From NCBI GenBank assembly GCA_964586775.1, contig CAZPJD010000302.1, positions 1 to 51,690 of the forward strand: a DNA stretch of 51,690 nucleotides, written 5' to 3'. Shown here in pieces: positions 23,465-32,046 of the stretch (position 1 is its first letter; each line of letters opens with the position of its first letter). The stretch is from JADLEX01 sp964586775 (lineage in GTDB: Bacteria > Lernaellota > Lernaellaia > JACKCT01). A program made the position numbers and the translations under genes. The notes under the pieces were generated by a model. The model ran no database searches. It had not been told where the DNA came from and was given only the letters and a program-made list of their open reading frames with translations.

Positions 23465-24508
23465 TCAAAAACTCAAATATTTCCGGCTTTTTTCCCTAAG
23501 CGAGTCAGATTCGAAAAAAATCCGCTCAAGGCTCGGCTGCAGAGTCTTCTGCGCCATCTCACGGAATCGGTCGAACTCGGGAACCGCTCCGCGATCGGCG
23601 GGCGACTCGACACTTTTGACCTTGTCCCTGAACTCGTCGCGGTTGAGCGCTCCGACGAACTCGTCTGCGACTTCCAAGATTGCCCGCAGATCCGGCAGCC
23701 GTTCCGGCTCCAATTGACTGTGGAGTTGTGCCAAACGCGCGAGCGGAGGCATGGCGAACTGGCTAACCAACCATTGCTTGGCGGGGCTCCGCGTGAGCAG
23801 CAGAGACGCCATCGTGCCAGCGAACGTCAACTTTCTTGAGATGATCAACTTCAGATAGCGAAGCCCCCAGTCCGGGCGAAGCATGTCCCATCGCTTCGCC
23901 TGATAATCCACCGCCAACGTTCGCCAATAGCGGATCGTGTCGTTGATCAGGAAGCGTGGCGGACCGTCTTTTGTCGAATTGTCATGCAAATAACGGCCAA
24001 TTATCGCATCTAATAACCGAGACCACAAATCGTTCCGATAGATCGAACGACTCTCCTCCAGGAGAAGGATCCGGCGGGTCTGAGTCAGGTTCGTGTCCTG
24101 CTCCAGACCTATCCGTTCAACCAAGTCCGACGCTGCCACGACTTTGCCGAAAATGCCCGATGCGCCGGGGCCATTCAATTTATTTTGAGGATAATTTTTG
24201 ACGAATTCATCCATGGATTTAAGCAGTTTGTGGCTGAAATCCAGTTGATCAACGTTAGGGAGGGCATGGGCCACCACCAAGTAGTCAACATCGCTCCCGT
24301 TCGTGACCTCTCCTCGAGCCAAGGACCCGAGCACGACGACATCGTAGGGAGCCGCCCCGTCATTGCCCCGCGGGCACTGGCCTGTCAGTTTCGCTTGGGC
24401 ATCCTCTATGATTCGCGCCGCTCGCGCGGCCGCTTCTTCCAGATTGGGAATTGGAATTCCGCATCGATCCGCCGCCGTGCGGACTTCTGGATGGAGTTCG
24501 TTCGCCAT
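23465..24508 (-). CDS. Nucleotidyltransferase-fold protein
   Basis: The 347-aa protein has the pol-beta-type active-site motif GSLARGE (61-67) followed by SDVDYLVV (72-79), where Asp73 and Asp75 would bind metal. The C-terminal two-thirds is helical, with RYWRTLAVDYQAKRW (193-207) and RYLKLIISRKL (217-227). I do not recognise a named family; the layout resembles large solitary nucleotidyltransferases found in toxin-antitoxin and defence settings. Parts of the gene are clearly AT-richer than the surroundings (for example 24180-24240), a sign of horizontal transfer. It heads the NTase-HTH-HIT unit, with 37 nt before the HTH gene. Confidence 0.75.
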   Translation of the reverse strand: MANELHPEVRTAADRCGIPIPNLEEAAARAARIIEDAQAKLTGQCPRGNDGAAPYDVVVLGSLARGEVTNGSDVDYLVVAHALPNVDQLDFSHKLLKSMDEFVKNYPQNKLNGPGASGIFGKVVAASDLVERIGLEQDTNLTQTRRILLLEESRSIYRNDLWSRLLDAIIGRYLHDNSTKDGPPRFLINDTIRYWRTLAVDYQAKRWDMLRPDWGLRYLKLIISRKLTFAGTMASLLLTRSPAKQWLVSQFAMPPLARLAQLHSQLEPERLPDLRAILEVADEFVGALNRDEFRDKVKSVESPADRGAVPEFDRFREMAQKTLQPSLERIFFESDSLREKSRKYLSF

Positions 24509-24625
24509 GGTCGGTTCCGTTTAGCATACGGGTCCACGCGCTGTCCACGTTGTCGAATCTCCAAAATCGACGAAACTTGCCCGCGCGCTCATCCGGCGTA
24601 GCATGACCCGTCTTCGGAGGACGCC

Positions 24626-25456
24626 ATGACCGACGCGCCGCGCATCGTCGACGTGTGGATGCAGCACCCCAATCCCGCCTTCGCCAATCATCCGGTGTTC
24701 GAGTCGCTTCGCCGGTGGATGGGTGTCGAGTCTTTCGTGGACGCGATCCCGATCGAGGTCACGCTCGGCGCGATGGACGCGGCGGGGATTCGCAAAGGTC
24801 TCATCTGCGCATGGTGGGGACCGAATGGTCCGCTCATCACCAACGACGAGGTCGCCGCCCTCGTGGCCGCGCGCCCGGATCGATTCGCGGCGATGGCGTC
24901 GGTCGATCTCTTCCGACCCATGGAGGCCGTGCGCGAGCTGCGCCGTCTCGTGAAGCAACACGGCTTCATCGCCGTGCGTCAGCTCCCGTGGCTTTGGAAC
25001 CTGCCGCCGACGGACCGGCACTTTTATCCCATTTACGCCGAGTGCGTGGAATTGGGGATTCCGATTTGCATGCAGGTGGGACACACGGGGCCGATGCGCC
25101 CGTCCGAGCCGGGCCGGCCGATTCCCTACATCGACGAAGTGGCCCTCGATTTTCCCGAACTCGTGATCGTGGGCGGCCACATCGGCTACCCGTGGACGCA
25201 GGAGATGATCGCCATCGCCACCAAGCACCCAAATGTCTACATCGACACGTCGGCCTACACGGCGCGTCGCTACCCGCGCGAACTGGTCGAGTACATGCGC
25301 ACCAACGGCAAACGCAAGGTCATGTTCGGCTCCAACTACCCGATGATCTCGCCCGTCGCTTGCCTCGAACACCTGGGCGACCTGGGCCTCGACGACGAGC
25401 GCCGCGAGCTGTTCCTGTGGGGCAACGCCGAGCGCGTTTTCCGCTTGGGGGCGTGA
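24626..25456 (+). CDS. Amidohydrolase-2 family metal-dependent hydrolase
   Basis: This 276-aa TIM-barrel enzyme is of the ACMSD-like amidohydrolase-2 family, whose members catalyse hydrolysis or decarboxylation of carboxylated or aromatic substrates. Visible features are an early DVWMQHP segment in place of the usual D-x-H-x-H, CMQVGHTGP with a His ligand (about residue 151), IVGGHIGYPW (about 187), and YIDTSAY...MFGSNYP with the late catalytic region (SNYP where many relatives have the D of TDYP). The altered first and last motifs mean the metal site may differ. GGAGG precedes the ATG. It stands alone, divergent from the nucleotidyltransferase unit. Confidence 0.85.
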   Translation: MTDAPRIVDVWMQHPNPAFANHPVFESLRRWMGVESFVDAIPIEVTLGAMDAAGIRKGLICAWWGPNGPLITNDEVAALVAARPDRFAAMASVDLFRPMEAVRELRRLVKQHGFIAVRQLPWLWNLPPTDRHFYPIYAECVELGIPICMQVGHTGPMRPSEPGRPIPYIDEVALDFPELVIVGGHIGYPWTQEMIAIATKHPNVYIDTSAYTARRYPRELVEYMRTNGKRKVMFGSNYPMISPVACLEHLGDLGLDDERRELFLWGNAERVFRLGA

Positions 25457-25510
25457 TTGGGGGTGGGAGGCCCCGTCATTTTTGGATTTTTCCCTAGACT
25501 ATTCAGACAC

Positions 25511-25539
25511 TTGACAATTTACTCAGGATCTTGAGTAAT
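25511..25539 (+). promoter_or_regulatory. Promoter of the DUF4143 ATPase gene
   Basis: A perfect TTGACA (25511-25516) is followed after 17 nt by AGTAAT (25534-25539), which matches -10 at four positions. The -10 falls inside the right arm of the first operator palindrome. Confidence 0.6.
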
Positions 25540-25560
25540 TTTACTCAACGTCCTGAGTAA
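25519..25560. promoter_or_regulatory. Two perfect operator palindromes upstream of the ATPase
   Basis: The sequence TTACTCA-N6-TGAGTAA occurs twice, at 25519-25538 and 25541-25560. The arms are identical and the spacers unrelated (GGATCT, ACGTCC). Centre-to-centre distance is 22 bp, about two helical turns, so two dimers would sit on one face of the DNA, over the promoter and just downstream of it. This is the layout of a repressor site. The binding protein is not encoded in an obvious adjacent gene. Confidence 0.8.
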
Positions 25561-25576
25561 TCTGTCGAGGCACGCT

Positions 25577-26773
25577 ATGGACTATCGTCGACCCGTCTTT
25601 AAAACGCTCACTTCGCGGTTTCGAGAGCCGCGCGCGCGGATTCAGGTCATGGCTGGTCCGCGCCAAAGCGGCAAGACCACGCTGGCTCGCCAGATTTTGG
25701 CCGAATGGACGTATCCGAGCCGATATGCGTCGGCGGACGACGCTGGCAGTCGGGATCGGACGTGGCTCGACACTGTCTGGAACGAACTGCGTCGCGAGGT
25801 GCGCGACGCCGGTCCCGGTGCCGAGGGCCTGCTCGTTCTGGACGAGGTGCAAAAGATTCCTGCGTGGTCCGACACGGTCAAATCGCTGTGGGATGACGAC
25901 ACCTGGCACGAGCGCCCCGTCAAGGTCCTTCTCCTCGGCTCGTCGCCGCTCCTCGTGCAGCGCGGGCTTTCCGAAAGCCTCGCGGGGCGATTCGAGAAGA
26001 TCGGTGTTGGGCATTGGTCCTTTGCCGAGATGCGCGACGGGTTCGGTTGGTCGCCCGAGGAGTTCATCTTTTTCGGCGGCTATCCGGGCGGGGCGGACGT
26101 GATCCGCGACCCGGATCGCTGGTCCCGATACGTGCTGGATTCGCTCGTCGAGACGACGTTTTCGAGAGACATCTTCCAGGTGTCGCGGGTGGACAAACCG
26201 CATCTGCTGCGTCTGCTGCTCGAACTCGGGTGCGCGTATTCGGGACGCATCCTGTCGTTCCAGAAGATGGTCGGTCAGTTGCAAGACGCGGGGAACACCA
26301 CCACGCTCGCGCACTATCTCGATCTGCTGGCCGGCGCGGGATTCGTGACCGGGCTTCAGAAGTATTCCGGCGAGCAGGTCCGCGTCCGCGCCAGCAGTCC
26401 CAAGCTCGTCGCGCAAAACACCGCGCTGGTATCGGCGTTTTCGGGTCGAGGATTCCGCGATGCGCGGGCCGACGCGTCGTTCTGGGGCCGTCTCGTGGAA
26501 ACCGCCGTCGGCGCGCACCTTCTTCGCTCGCGGGAATCTGACGCGACGCGGATCTTCTATTGGCGTGACCGAAACATGGAGGTCGATTACGTCGTTCGTC
26601 GCGGCGCCGACCTCCTTGCGATCGAGGTGAAGAGTTCCGCCAGACCCGAATCGCTGCCCGGGATGGTGGCGTTTCGACGTGCGTATCCCGAGGCGCGAGC
26701 GATGCTCGTGGGCGGCGGCGGCATCCCGATCGAGGAATTTCTCGCGCGCGACGTCGCCGAGTGGTTCTCCTGA
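25577..26773 (+). CDS. AAA ATPase with C-terminal DUF4143 nuclease-like domain
   Basis: The 398-aa protein has a Walker A motif GPRQSGKTTL (27-36), a Walker B motif LLVLDEVQKI (85-94), an arginine-finger-type region and a C-terminal DUF4143 domain. That domain contains DYVVRRGADLLAIEVKSS, a restriction-endonuclease-like E-V-K motif. Proteins of this family are common, often in variable genome regions, and their role is poorly known. The gene is monocistronic and converges on the MtrA-like gene with a 7-nt gap. Expression is probably tightly controlled by the two upstream palindromes. Confidence 0.88.
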   Translation: MDYRRPVFKTLTSRFREPRARIQVMAGPRQSGKTTLARQILAEWTYPSRYASADDAGSRDRTWLDTVWNELRREVRDAGPGAEGLLVLDEVQKIPAWSDTVKSLWDDDTWHERPVKVLLLGSSPLLVQRGLSESLAGRFEKIGVGHWSFAEMRDGFGWSPEEFIFFGGYPGGADVIRDPDRWSRYVLDSLVETTFSRDIFQVSRVDKPHLLRLLLELGCAYSGRILSFQKMVGQLQDAGNTTTLAHYLDLLAGAGFVTGLQKYSGEQVRVRASSPKLVAQNTALVSAFSGRGFRDARADASFWGRLVETAVGAHLLRSRESDATRIFYWRDRNMEVDYVVRRGADLLAIEVKSSARPESLPGMVAFRRAYPEARAMLVGGGGIPIEEFLARDVAEWFS

Positions 26774-26780
26774 CGCGCCT

Positions 26781-27881
26781 CTACTCGTCCTCGTCCAGAT
26801 CTCCGGGCGCTCGGTCCTGCACGTAGGGCTCGCCGCGCTCCAGCGCGCGCTGCGCGCGGGCGAGCTCGACGCCCATATACGCGGCGTGGTCCATGCGCGA
26901 CACGTGGTTTCGCCCGAGCGACTCCAGGTAGATCCACTGCGCGTCAGTCCCCTCGATCACGTCGCCGAGCAGGCCGTCGGCACTGTAATGTTCGAGCACG
27001 ATGCGCCCGCGCGCGCGGTCGGGGTAGATGACCAGAAACCCCGCGGGGTCCTTTACCAGCTTGCCGGGTGGTCGCGCGGTGATCGCCGAAGGTCGCGCGA
27101 ATTTGGAAGCCTCGGCAAAGGGTCCGGGGTCGCGGGCGGCGAGGTCCTTCGCGAGCGAGGCGATGGCGTCGGCATCCGCGAGCCCCACGCGATCGACCAC
27201 CTCGACCTGACGCCGGAACAGCTCCACCTGTTCGCGCGCGATGTTTCGCAGCACGGCGCGCTTGCTGGGCGCGCCGACGATCGCCCCATCGCCGTTCACG
27301 CCGTTTTGCGCGAGGGCGAGCAGGCTGCGTCCGGGGAAATGGCCCACCGCGCGTTTCGCGTCCTCGCCGCACACGATCAAAAAACGAAGGTGCGGCTGGG
27401 CGAGGGTGTTGGCGATCACGCGCTCGATACCCAGGTTCTCGGTGTACATGGTGCCCGCGAGCGCGATGTGCGGCGACGCCGCGCGTTCGATCTCGCCGGG
27501 CAAATCGGGGCTGCCGAGGGTGCATACCGCGACGGGCGCGCCGGTGTTGAGCAGCCGGTAGTCGCCGGGTAGCGGCGGCTCGCCCGCGTGCGCGGGCTTC
27601 GCCGGCGTCGCGGCACCGGCCATCGGCAACAGCGAGAGCGCCTGCGCGGGCCAGCATTCGGTGCAGCCCAGACAGTCGTACTCGAGTGGCGCCATGACGC
27701 GCACGGCCTCGTCCAGCAGGTCGGCCAGCGGCGCGCGCACGGCGTCGTCGGCCGCCAGCGTTTCGATGGATTCGGCGAAACAACCGCACACGCGGCACTT
27801 TTGAGCGTCGATCGCGTGGCGTAGCTGGTCACGCGCCGTGAAGACGTCGCGCGCGGCGGCGCTGGTCTGCGAATTCGTCAT
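26781..27881 (-). CDS. MtrA/DUF4346-like protein with Cys-rich N-terminus
   Basis: A 366-aa protein. The N-terminal part has CRVCGC and CLGCTEC, possibly an iron-sulfur or metal site. The middle matches the MtrA subunit of tetrahydromethanopterin S-methyltransferase (GDYRLLNTGAPVAVCTLGS, then AGTMYTENLGIERVIANTL, FLIVCGEDAKRAVGHFPG and VELFRRQVEVVDRVG). The end matches DUF4346 (VLEHYSADGLL, HAAYMGVELARAQRAL, YVQD). In methanogens MtrA carries a corrinoid. Here no other Mtr subunit is near and there is no membrane helix, so a soluble corrinoid or pterin-linked role is only a guess. An ATG 7 codons upstream is an alternative start. Confidence 0.78.
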   Translation of the reverse strand: MTNSQTSAAARDVFTARDQLRHAIDAQKCRVCGCFAESIETLAADDAVRAPLADLLDEAVRVMAPLEYDCLGCTECWPAQALSLLPMAGAATPAKPAHAGEPPLPGDYRLLNTGAPVAVCTLGSPDLPGEIERAASPHIALAGTMYTENLGIERVIANTLAQPHLRFLIVCGEDAKRAVGHFPGRSLLALAQNGVNGDGAIVGAPSKRAVLRNIAREQVELFRRQVEVVDRVGLADADAIASLAKDLAARDPGPFAEASKFARPSAITARPPGKLVKDPAGFLVIYPDRARGRIVLEHYSADGLLGDVIEGTDAQWIYLESLGRNHVSRMDHAAYMGVELARAQRALERGEPYVQDRAPGDLDEDE

Positions 27882-28124
27882 GCGTGCCCGTTCTAGGCGC
27901 ATGAGGACGCGTCGACAAGGGGACGCGTTACGAAGAACCAAAAGTTCTGGAATAAAAAGGCCGGCGTGCGATGAGGATCTGCGCGAAAATTTGACGAGAA
28001 CATCGCTTTTCTTTTTGACAATGCCGCGAGACAAGTGCATCGTTGGTGCCATCACACAAACTGACCGGTGCGCGCTTCCGGCGCGGTCGGGATTCTTTTT
28101 CATCGCAACGCGGAGGTAAGAGTC

Positions 28125-30428
28125 ATGTTTTGGCGAGGAGGATGGTGGATCGGTGTCTTCGTGGTGACCATGTCGCTTTCCGTATTCGTCGGCTGCGGTT
28201 GCGGCGACGATGACGACGACAGCGGCGGGGGCGGCAGCGACGACGACCCCGACGACGACGCGACCGACGACGACGCGACCGACGACGACGTGAGCGACGA
28301 CGACATGGGGGATGACGACACCGGCGACGACGACACGGCGCTCGAGTGCGAGGACGCCGACGGCGACGCGCGCGGCGCGAATTGCGACGCGGGCGAGGAC
28401 TGCGATGACGGCGATCCGAACAACTGGGATGCGTGCGACGCGTGCGCCGATGCCGACGGCGACGGCTGGTGGGTCGGCTGCGACACCTACCAGACGATCG
28501 ACGGCGAGGATTGCGACGACGCGGACGAAAACAACTGGGTGTCGTGCGCCGAGTGCGTCGACAACGATGGCGACACCTACTTCGCGGGCTGCGACGCCTA
28601 TACGTCGATCGACGGCCCGGACTGCAACGACTTCGATGCGGCGGTCTGGCAACTGCTCACCGGTTACACCGACGCCGACGGGGATCTGTACGCGGGCACC
28701 GAGGCCGAGGTGTGCGCCGGCGCGTTGCTGCCGGTCGGCTACTATCCCGAATCGACGGATTGCGTCGACGTCGATTATCTGGTGAATCCGGATGGCATCG
28801 AGATCCCCGACGACGGGATCGATCAGGACTGCTCGGGCGAGGACTATGAGGCCGCGGACTCGAACGGGTATTTCGTGGATGGGGCGGGGGGCAACGACGC
28901 GAATCCGGGGACAATGGAGTTTCCGGTCGAATCCATCGCGCAGGGCGTACTGCTGGCGTCGGTGACGGATGGCGGCACGAACGTCTACATCGCGGGCGGC
29001 ACCTACACCGAGGACGTGATCACGTCGGTGGCGTCGCTTTACGGCGGCTATAACGGCGTGGATTGGTCGCGCGACATCGACGCGAACGAGACCGAGCTGA
29101 TCGGCTCGGTGGACGCCGGACTGGTCGTTGGCGGGGCGGTGGGCGTCGCGGTCGACGGCATGACGCTTCGCGGAAAAGACGCCGTCGCCATTCCGACCGC
29201 CGGGCTCGTGGTCGGCCTTTCCGACAGCGTCATCATCACGAACAACAAGCTCTATGGTGGCGACGACAACTCCGGGACCTACACCGTCGGCGCCGAGATC
29301 ATCATGACGTACAACGCGATGCTCGCCGGCAACGAGATCGCCGGCGGCACGAACGCCACGAGCACGGCGATGGGCATCTACGCGGTCGTGGACGGCTTCG
29401 AGGTGGTGAACAACGACATCTCCGGCGGAGAGTCGGCGAGTAGCTCGATGGGCGGATACGTCATGTCGTACGGCGACGCGACGATCCGCGACAACGTGAT
29501 CGACGGCGGCGAAGCCGCGGGGTCGACGTTTACCTGGATGCAGATCGACGTCGTGCCAGGAAACAACGACGTGCGCGGAAACGAATTCACGATGGGCGAT
29601 TCGAGCGCCGGGCCCCGCTTGGGATTCTACATCACGGGCACCGGGGGTTCGCTGCTGTTTCAGGGCAACTCGGTTCTCGACACGACGAGCGCGGGGCCCC
29701 TTTACCAGGGATTCATCGTGCTGGGGCCGATACCCTGGGTCGCCGAAGGCAACGTGTTCGAGGGGTCGCGCAACGCCACGACAGCCCTCTCGTACACGGC
29801 GATCATCGACGGCGACGGCCCGTTCACGTTCGCCAACAACATGATCGACGGTGGCGAGGCGAGCGCGTTCACCACGGCGATGTTTCTCGCGGTCGGCGAC
29901 GTTGGCGGCTCCATCGTCAACAACACCTTCGCCGGCGGAACCTCGGCCGACGATGCGATCGCAATCTATACCGACATCGACGGCGTGGGGGGAACCGCGC
30001 ACCTGAATTTCATCAACAACATCATCGATGCGGGTTCGGGCGCGGGAGATGTCCGGGCGCTCTATCTGGGTCAATCACTCGACGCCGGGCTCATGCATCT
30101 GGTCGGCAACGACCTGACCGGCACTTCGCCCGACTGCTTGATTTATGCGGCCACCGGCGCCGAGTGCGTGACGACCATCGGCGATGTCAACGATTGCGGT
30201 TGGCACGACTGCGGCACGGCCGAAACGAACCTGAACGTCAATCCGCAATACGTGAATGCGGCCTCGGGGGATTTCCACCTCGCCTCGGGAAGCGCGTTGC
30301 GTGACGCGGGCGTGCACCCGCTGCTTTACGTCGCCGATCCGTGGGGATTCGCGTGGCGCGACATCGACGGCGACCTTCGTCCCGCCGTCTCGACCTGGGA
30401 TATTGGCGCGGACGAATTCATCCCGTAA
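28125..30428 (+). CDS. Beta-helix lipoprotein with poly-Asp and MopE-like repeats
   Basis: A 767-aa surface lipoprotein. The signal ends in the lipobox VGC, directly followed by GCGDDDDD and about 45 Asp-rich residues. Next come about four MopE-like putative metal-binding repeats of the form C-x-DADGD...DCDDGDPNNW, which resemble calcium loops. A long region rich in Asn/Gly ladders (IVNNTFAGG, LEFINNI-type) is typical of a right-handed parallel beta-helix. It ends in WDIGADEF, the choice-of-anchor Q signature. GGAGG lies 8 nt before the ATG. It is probably a secreted or surface-bound adhesin or polysaccharide-binding protein. It stands alone and converges on a dehydrogenase gene through a shared hairpin. 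Confidence 0.85.
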   Translation: MFWRGGWWIGVFVVTMSLSVFVGCGCGDDDDDSGGGGSDDDPDDDATDDDATDDDVSDDDMGDDDTGDDDTALECEDADGDARGANCDAGEDCDDGDPNNWDACDACADADGDGWWVGCDTYQTIDGEDCDDADENNWVSCAECVDNDGDTYFAGCDAYTSIDGPDCNDFDAAVWQLLTGYTDADGDLYAGTEAEVCAGALLPVGYYPESTDCVDVDYLVNPDGIEIPDDGIDQDCSGEDYEAADSNGYFVDGAGGNDANPGTMEFPVESIAQGVLLASVTDGGTNVYIAGGTYTEDVITSVASLYGGYNGVDWSRDIDANETELIGSVDAGLVVGGAVGVAVDGMTLRGKDAVAIPTAGLVVGLSDSVIITNNKLYGGDDNSGTYTVGAEIIMTYNAMLAGNEIAGGTNATSTAMGIYAVVDGFEVVNNDISGGESASSSMGGYVMSYGDATIRDNVIDGGEAAGSTFTWMQIDVVPGNNDVRGNEFTMGDSSAGPRLGFYITGTGGSLLFQGNSVLDTTSAGPLYQGFIVLGPIPWVAEGNVFEGSRNATTALSYTAIIDGDGPFTFANNMIDGGEASAFTTAMFLAVGDVGGSIVNNTFAGGTSADDAIAIYTDIDGVGGTAHLNFINNIIDAGSGAGDVRALYLGQSLDAGLMHLVGNDLTGTSPDCLIYAATGAECVTTIGDVNDCGWHDCGTAETNLNVNPQYVNAASGDFHLASGSALRDAGVHPLLYVADPWGFAWRDIDGDLRPAVSTWDIGADEFIP

Positions 30429-30453
30429 ACGCGACTGAAAACTGACGCACGGG

Positions 30454-30473
30454 CGGCCCGCTTCGGCGGGCCG
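30454..30473. terminator. Hairpin between convergent genes
   Basis: CGGCCCGC and GCGGGCCG form an 8-bp stem with a TTCG tetraloop, centred in the 49-nt gap between two convergent stops. U-tracts are weak, but the position fits a bidirectional terminator. Confidence 0.65.
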
Positions 30474-30477
30474 TTCG

Positions 30478-31578
30478 TCATTCCACCGTGTGGACCTCGA
30501 TGCCCAGCGCGCGCACCTTTTCCACGAACGCCGCGGGATCGTCGACGATGCGCTCGGGCGCATAAACGCCGCCCGGCTTATCCGCGAACTCGCCGGTCAT
30601 CAACCCTCGCGCCGCGAGGTAACACGGCACCGAGGTAATGTGCGCGATGTGACCGACGTAGGTGTAGGTCCGCTCGGCGTTCTGCCCCTGATGGCTGCCG
30701 GTCACCTCGACCCGCCCCACCGACTTGTTGGGATCGCTGGACCCCGAAAAGAGCGGCAGAAACGGCGACATGAACTTGAGCGTGGCCGATCGCCGCGCGT
30801 GCGTCTTGGTGATGCCGAGCTGCGAGAGAAACGAGACGAAGGGGAAGATCCACGCGGGGTTCGTTCCCCCGTGCAAACTCACGTAACGCAGTCCCGGAAG
30901 GAACATCGGCAGCGTCACCGACTCCGCGTGGCCTGTGTAAAAGACGGGAATCTCGCCGATGGGTTCGGGGAAGTTGACGAGCTTCTTGCCGTCGCCGGTT
31001 TGCACGAAGGCGCGACGACCGTCTCGCCATTGGAGCGTTTTTCCGGTCATCAGATGCATCACGTGCAGGATGTTCGCCGGGCCCACCTTCTCGTTGCTGC
31101 CCGCGCCCCAGTTCACGCGGATCTCGCGCGGCGAATCCATCGACAGGTAACCGAGCTTGGCGAGGATCTGCGTGAGTCCGGGTGAATTGCCGAAGCCCGA
31201 GAGGATCTTCACGTTGGCGGCGCGCGCCGCGTCCTCGAGCTCCCACACGTTCAGGAAGGCGTCGTAGTCGTCGGCGATGGAGACGTAGGGCACTCCGGCC
31301 TCGATCGCCGCCGCCGCGCACGGTTTTTCGAACCGATAAAACGGTCCGATGTAGTTGATGACGCACTCGTGCCCGGCCATCGCGCCGACGAGTTGGTCGT
31401 GCCACGATGCGTCGACCTCGATGCCGTGAAACCGCGGGCCCCACTGGGCGGCGACGGTGCGCGCGCGCTCGCCGGAGATGTCGGCGAGAGTGATCGATTC
31501 GATGACGTCGTCGTCGCGCAGAAGCGGGAGCATCGCCGCGGCCATTTCGCCGCAACCACCGAGAAACAACACCTTCAT
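30478..31578 (-). CDS. Saccharopine dehydrogenase-like oxidoreductase
   Basis: This 366-aa protein has an N-terminal Rossmann fold (MKVLFLGGCGEMAAAML, then ITLADISGERA) and the saccharopine-dehydrogenase layout (CVINYIGPFYRFEKPCAAAAIEAGVPYVSIADDY, SGFGNSPGLTQILA). The C-terminal half carries the substrate and dimer domain with FPEPIGEIPVFYTGHAES. True lysine-pathway enzymes, homospermidine synthases and lipid-related reductases share this fold; which one this is cannot be told. GGGGTGA precedes the ATG. No pathway genes are nearby. Confidence 0.82.
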   Translation of the reverse strand: MKVLFLGGCGEMAAAMLPLLRDDDVIESITLADISGERARTVAAQWGPRFHGIEVDASWHDQLVGAMAGHECVINYIGPFYRFEKPCAAAAIEAGVPYVSIADDYDAFLNVWELEDAARAANVKILSGFGNSPGLTQILAKLGYLSMDSPREIRVNWGAGSNEKVGPANILHVMHLMTGKTLQWRDGRRAFVQTGDGKKLVNFPEPIGEIPVFYTGHAESVTLPMFLPGLRYVSLHGGTNPAWIFPFVSFLSQLGITKTHARRSATLKFMSPFLPLFSGSSDPNKSVGRVEVTGSHQGQNAERTYTYVGHIAHITSVPCYLAARGLMTGEFADKPGGVYAPERIVDDPAAFVEKVRALGIEVHTVE

Positions 31579-32046
31579 GATTCACCCCGAAGTAGGAACC
31601 CGCGCACGGCGAAGGCGCACGCGAAAGCACACGGATGATAGGACAACGCAGCAAGCGTGACCAGTGAAATCCATGCCGCGCGATTGGATTCGGCGTGCCG
31701 ATCAGCCCGGCGCTCCCGTCGCGATGGCTCGCGTTCGCTTGTTCGCGCGACCGGATGTCTTCGAGCCCGAGTGTCATTCCCTTCCGGATCGAAGTGGTCG
31801 GAGATACTTGAGGATTTCCGACGGGTACGACGCGCTGCCCGCCCGCAGGTGCGCGATCCGCCTGCGCTTCGGTATCCGCGAAGCGAGAAACAATCCAATG
31901 AGCGGTCAGAGCTCCGCTTCGGTGGCGAAGTCCCCGGGTCGTCCGGACAAATGCTCCCCGACGGATTCCACGGGGTGGTTTCATCCGCCCGGTGAAATCG
32001 ATCGCGATGTCTTGGCGCCACGGGAGTGCGAAGCGTGATTTGGATG
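31579..32046. other. Intergenic region of 468 nt without a supported gene
   Basis: Reading frames here (for example 31664-32038 on the plus strand) have Arg/Pro-rich, low-complexity translations, no Shine-Dalgarno and no recognisable motif. No tRNA-like cloverleaf, terminator or strong promoter was seen. It may be a decayed gene or a regulatory spacer between the dehydrogenase and the TetR gene. Confidence 0.4.

Noticed and set aside
31664..32038. Possible 124-aa gene in the 468-nt gap
   Set aside because: Arg/Pro-rich, no ribosome site, no recognisable domain.
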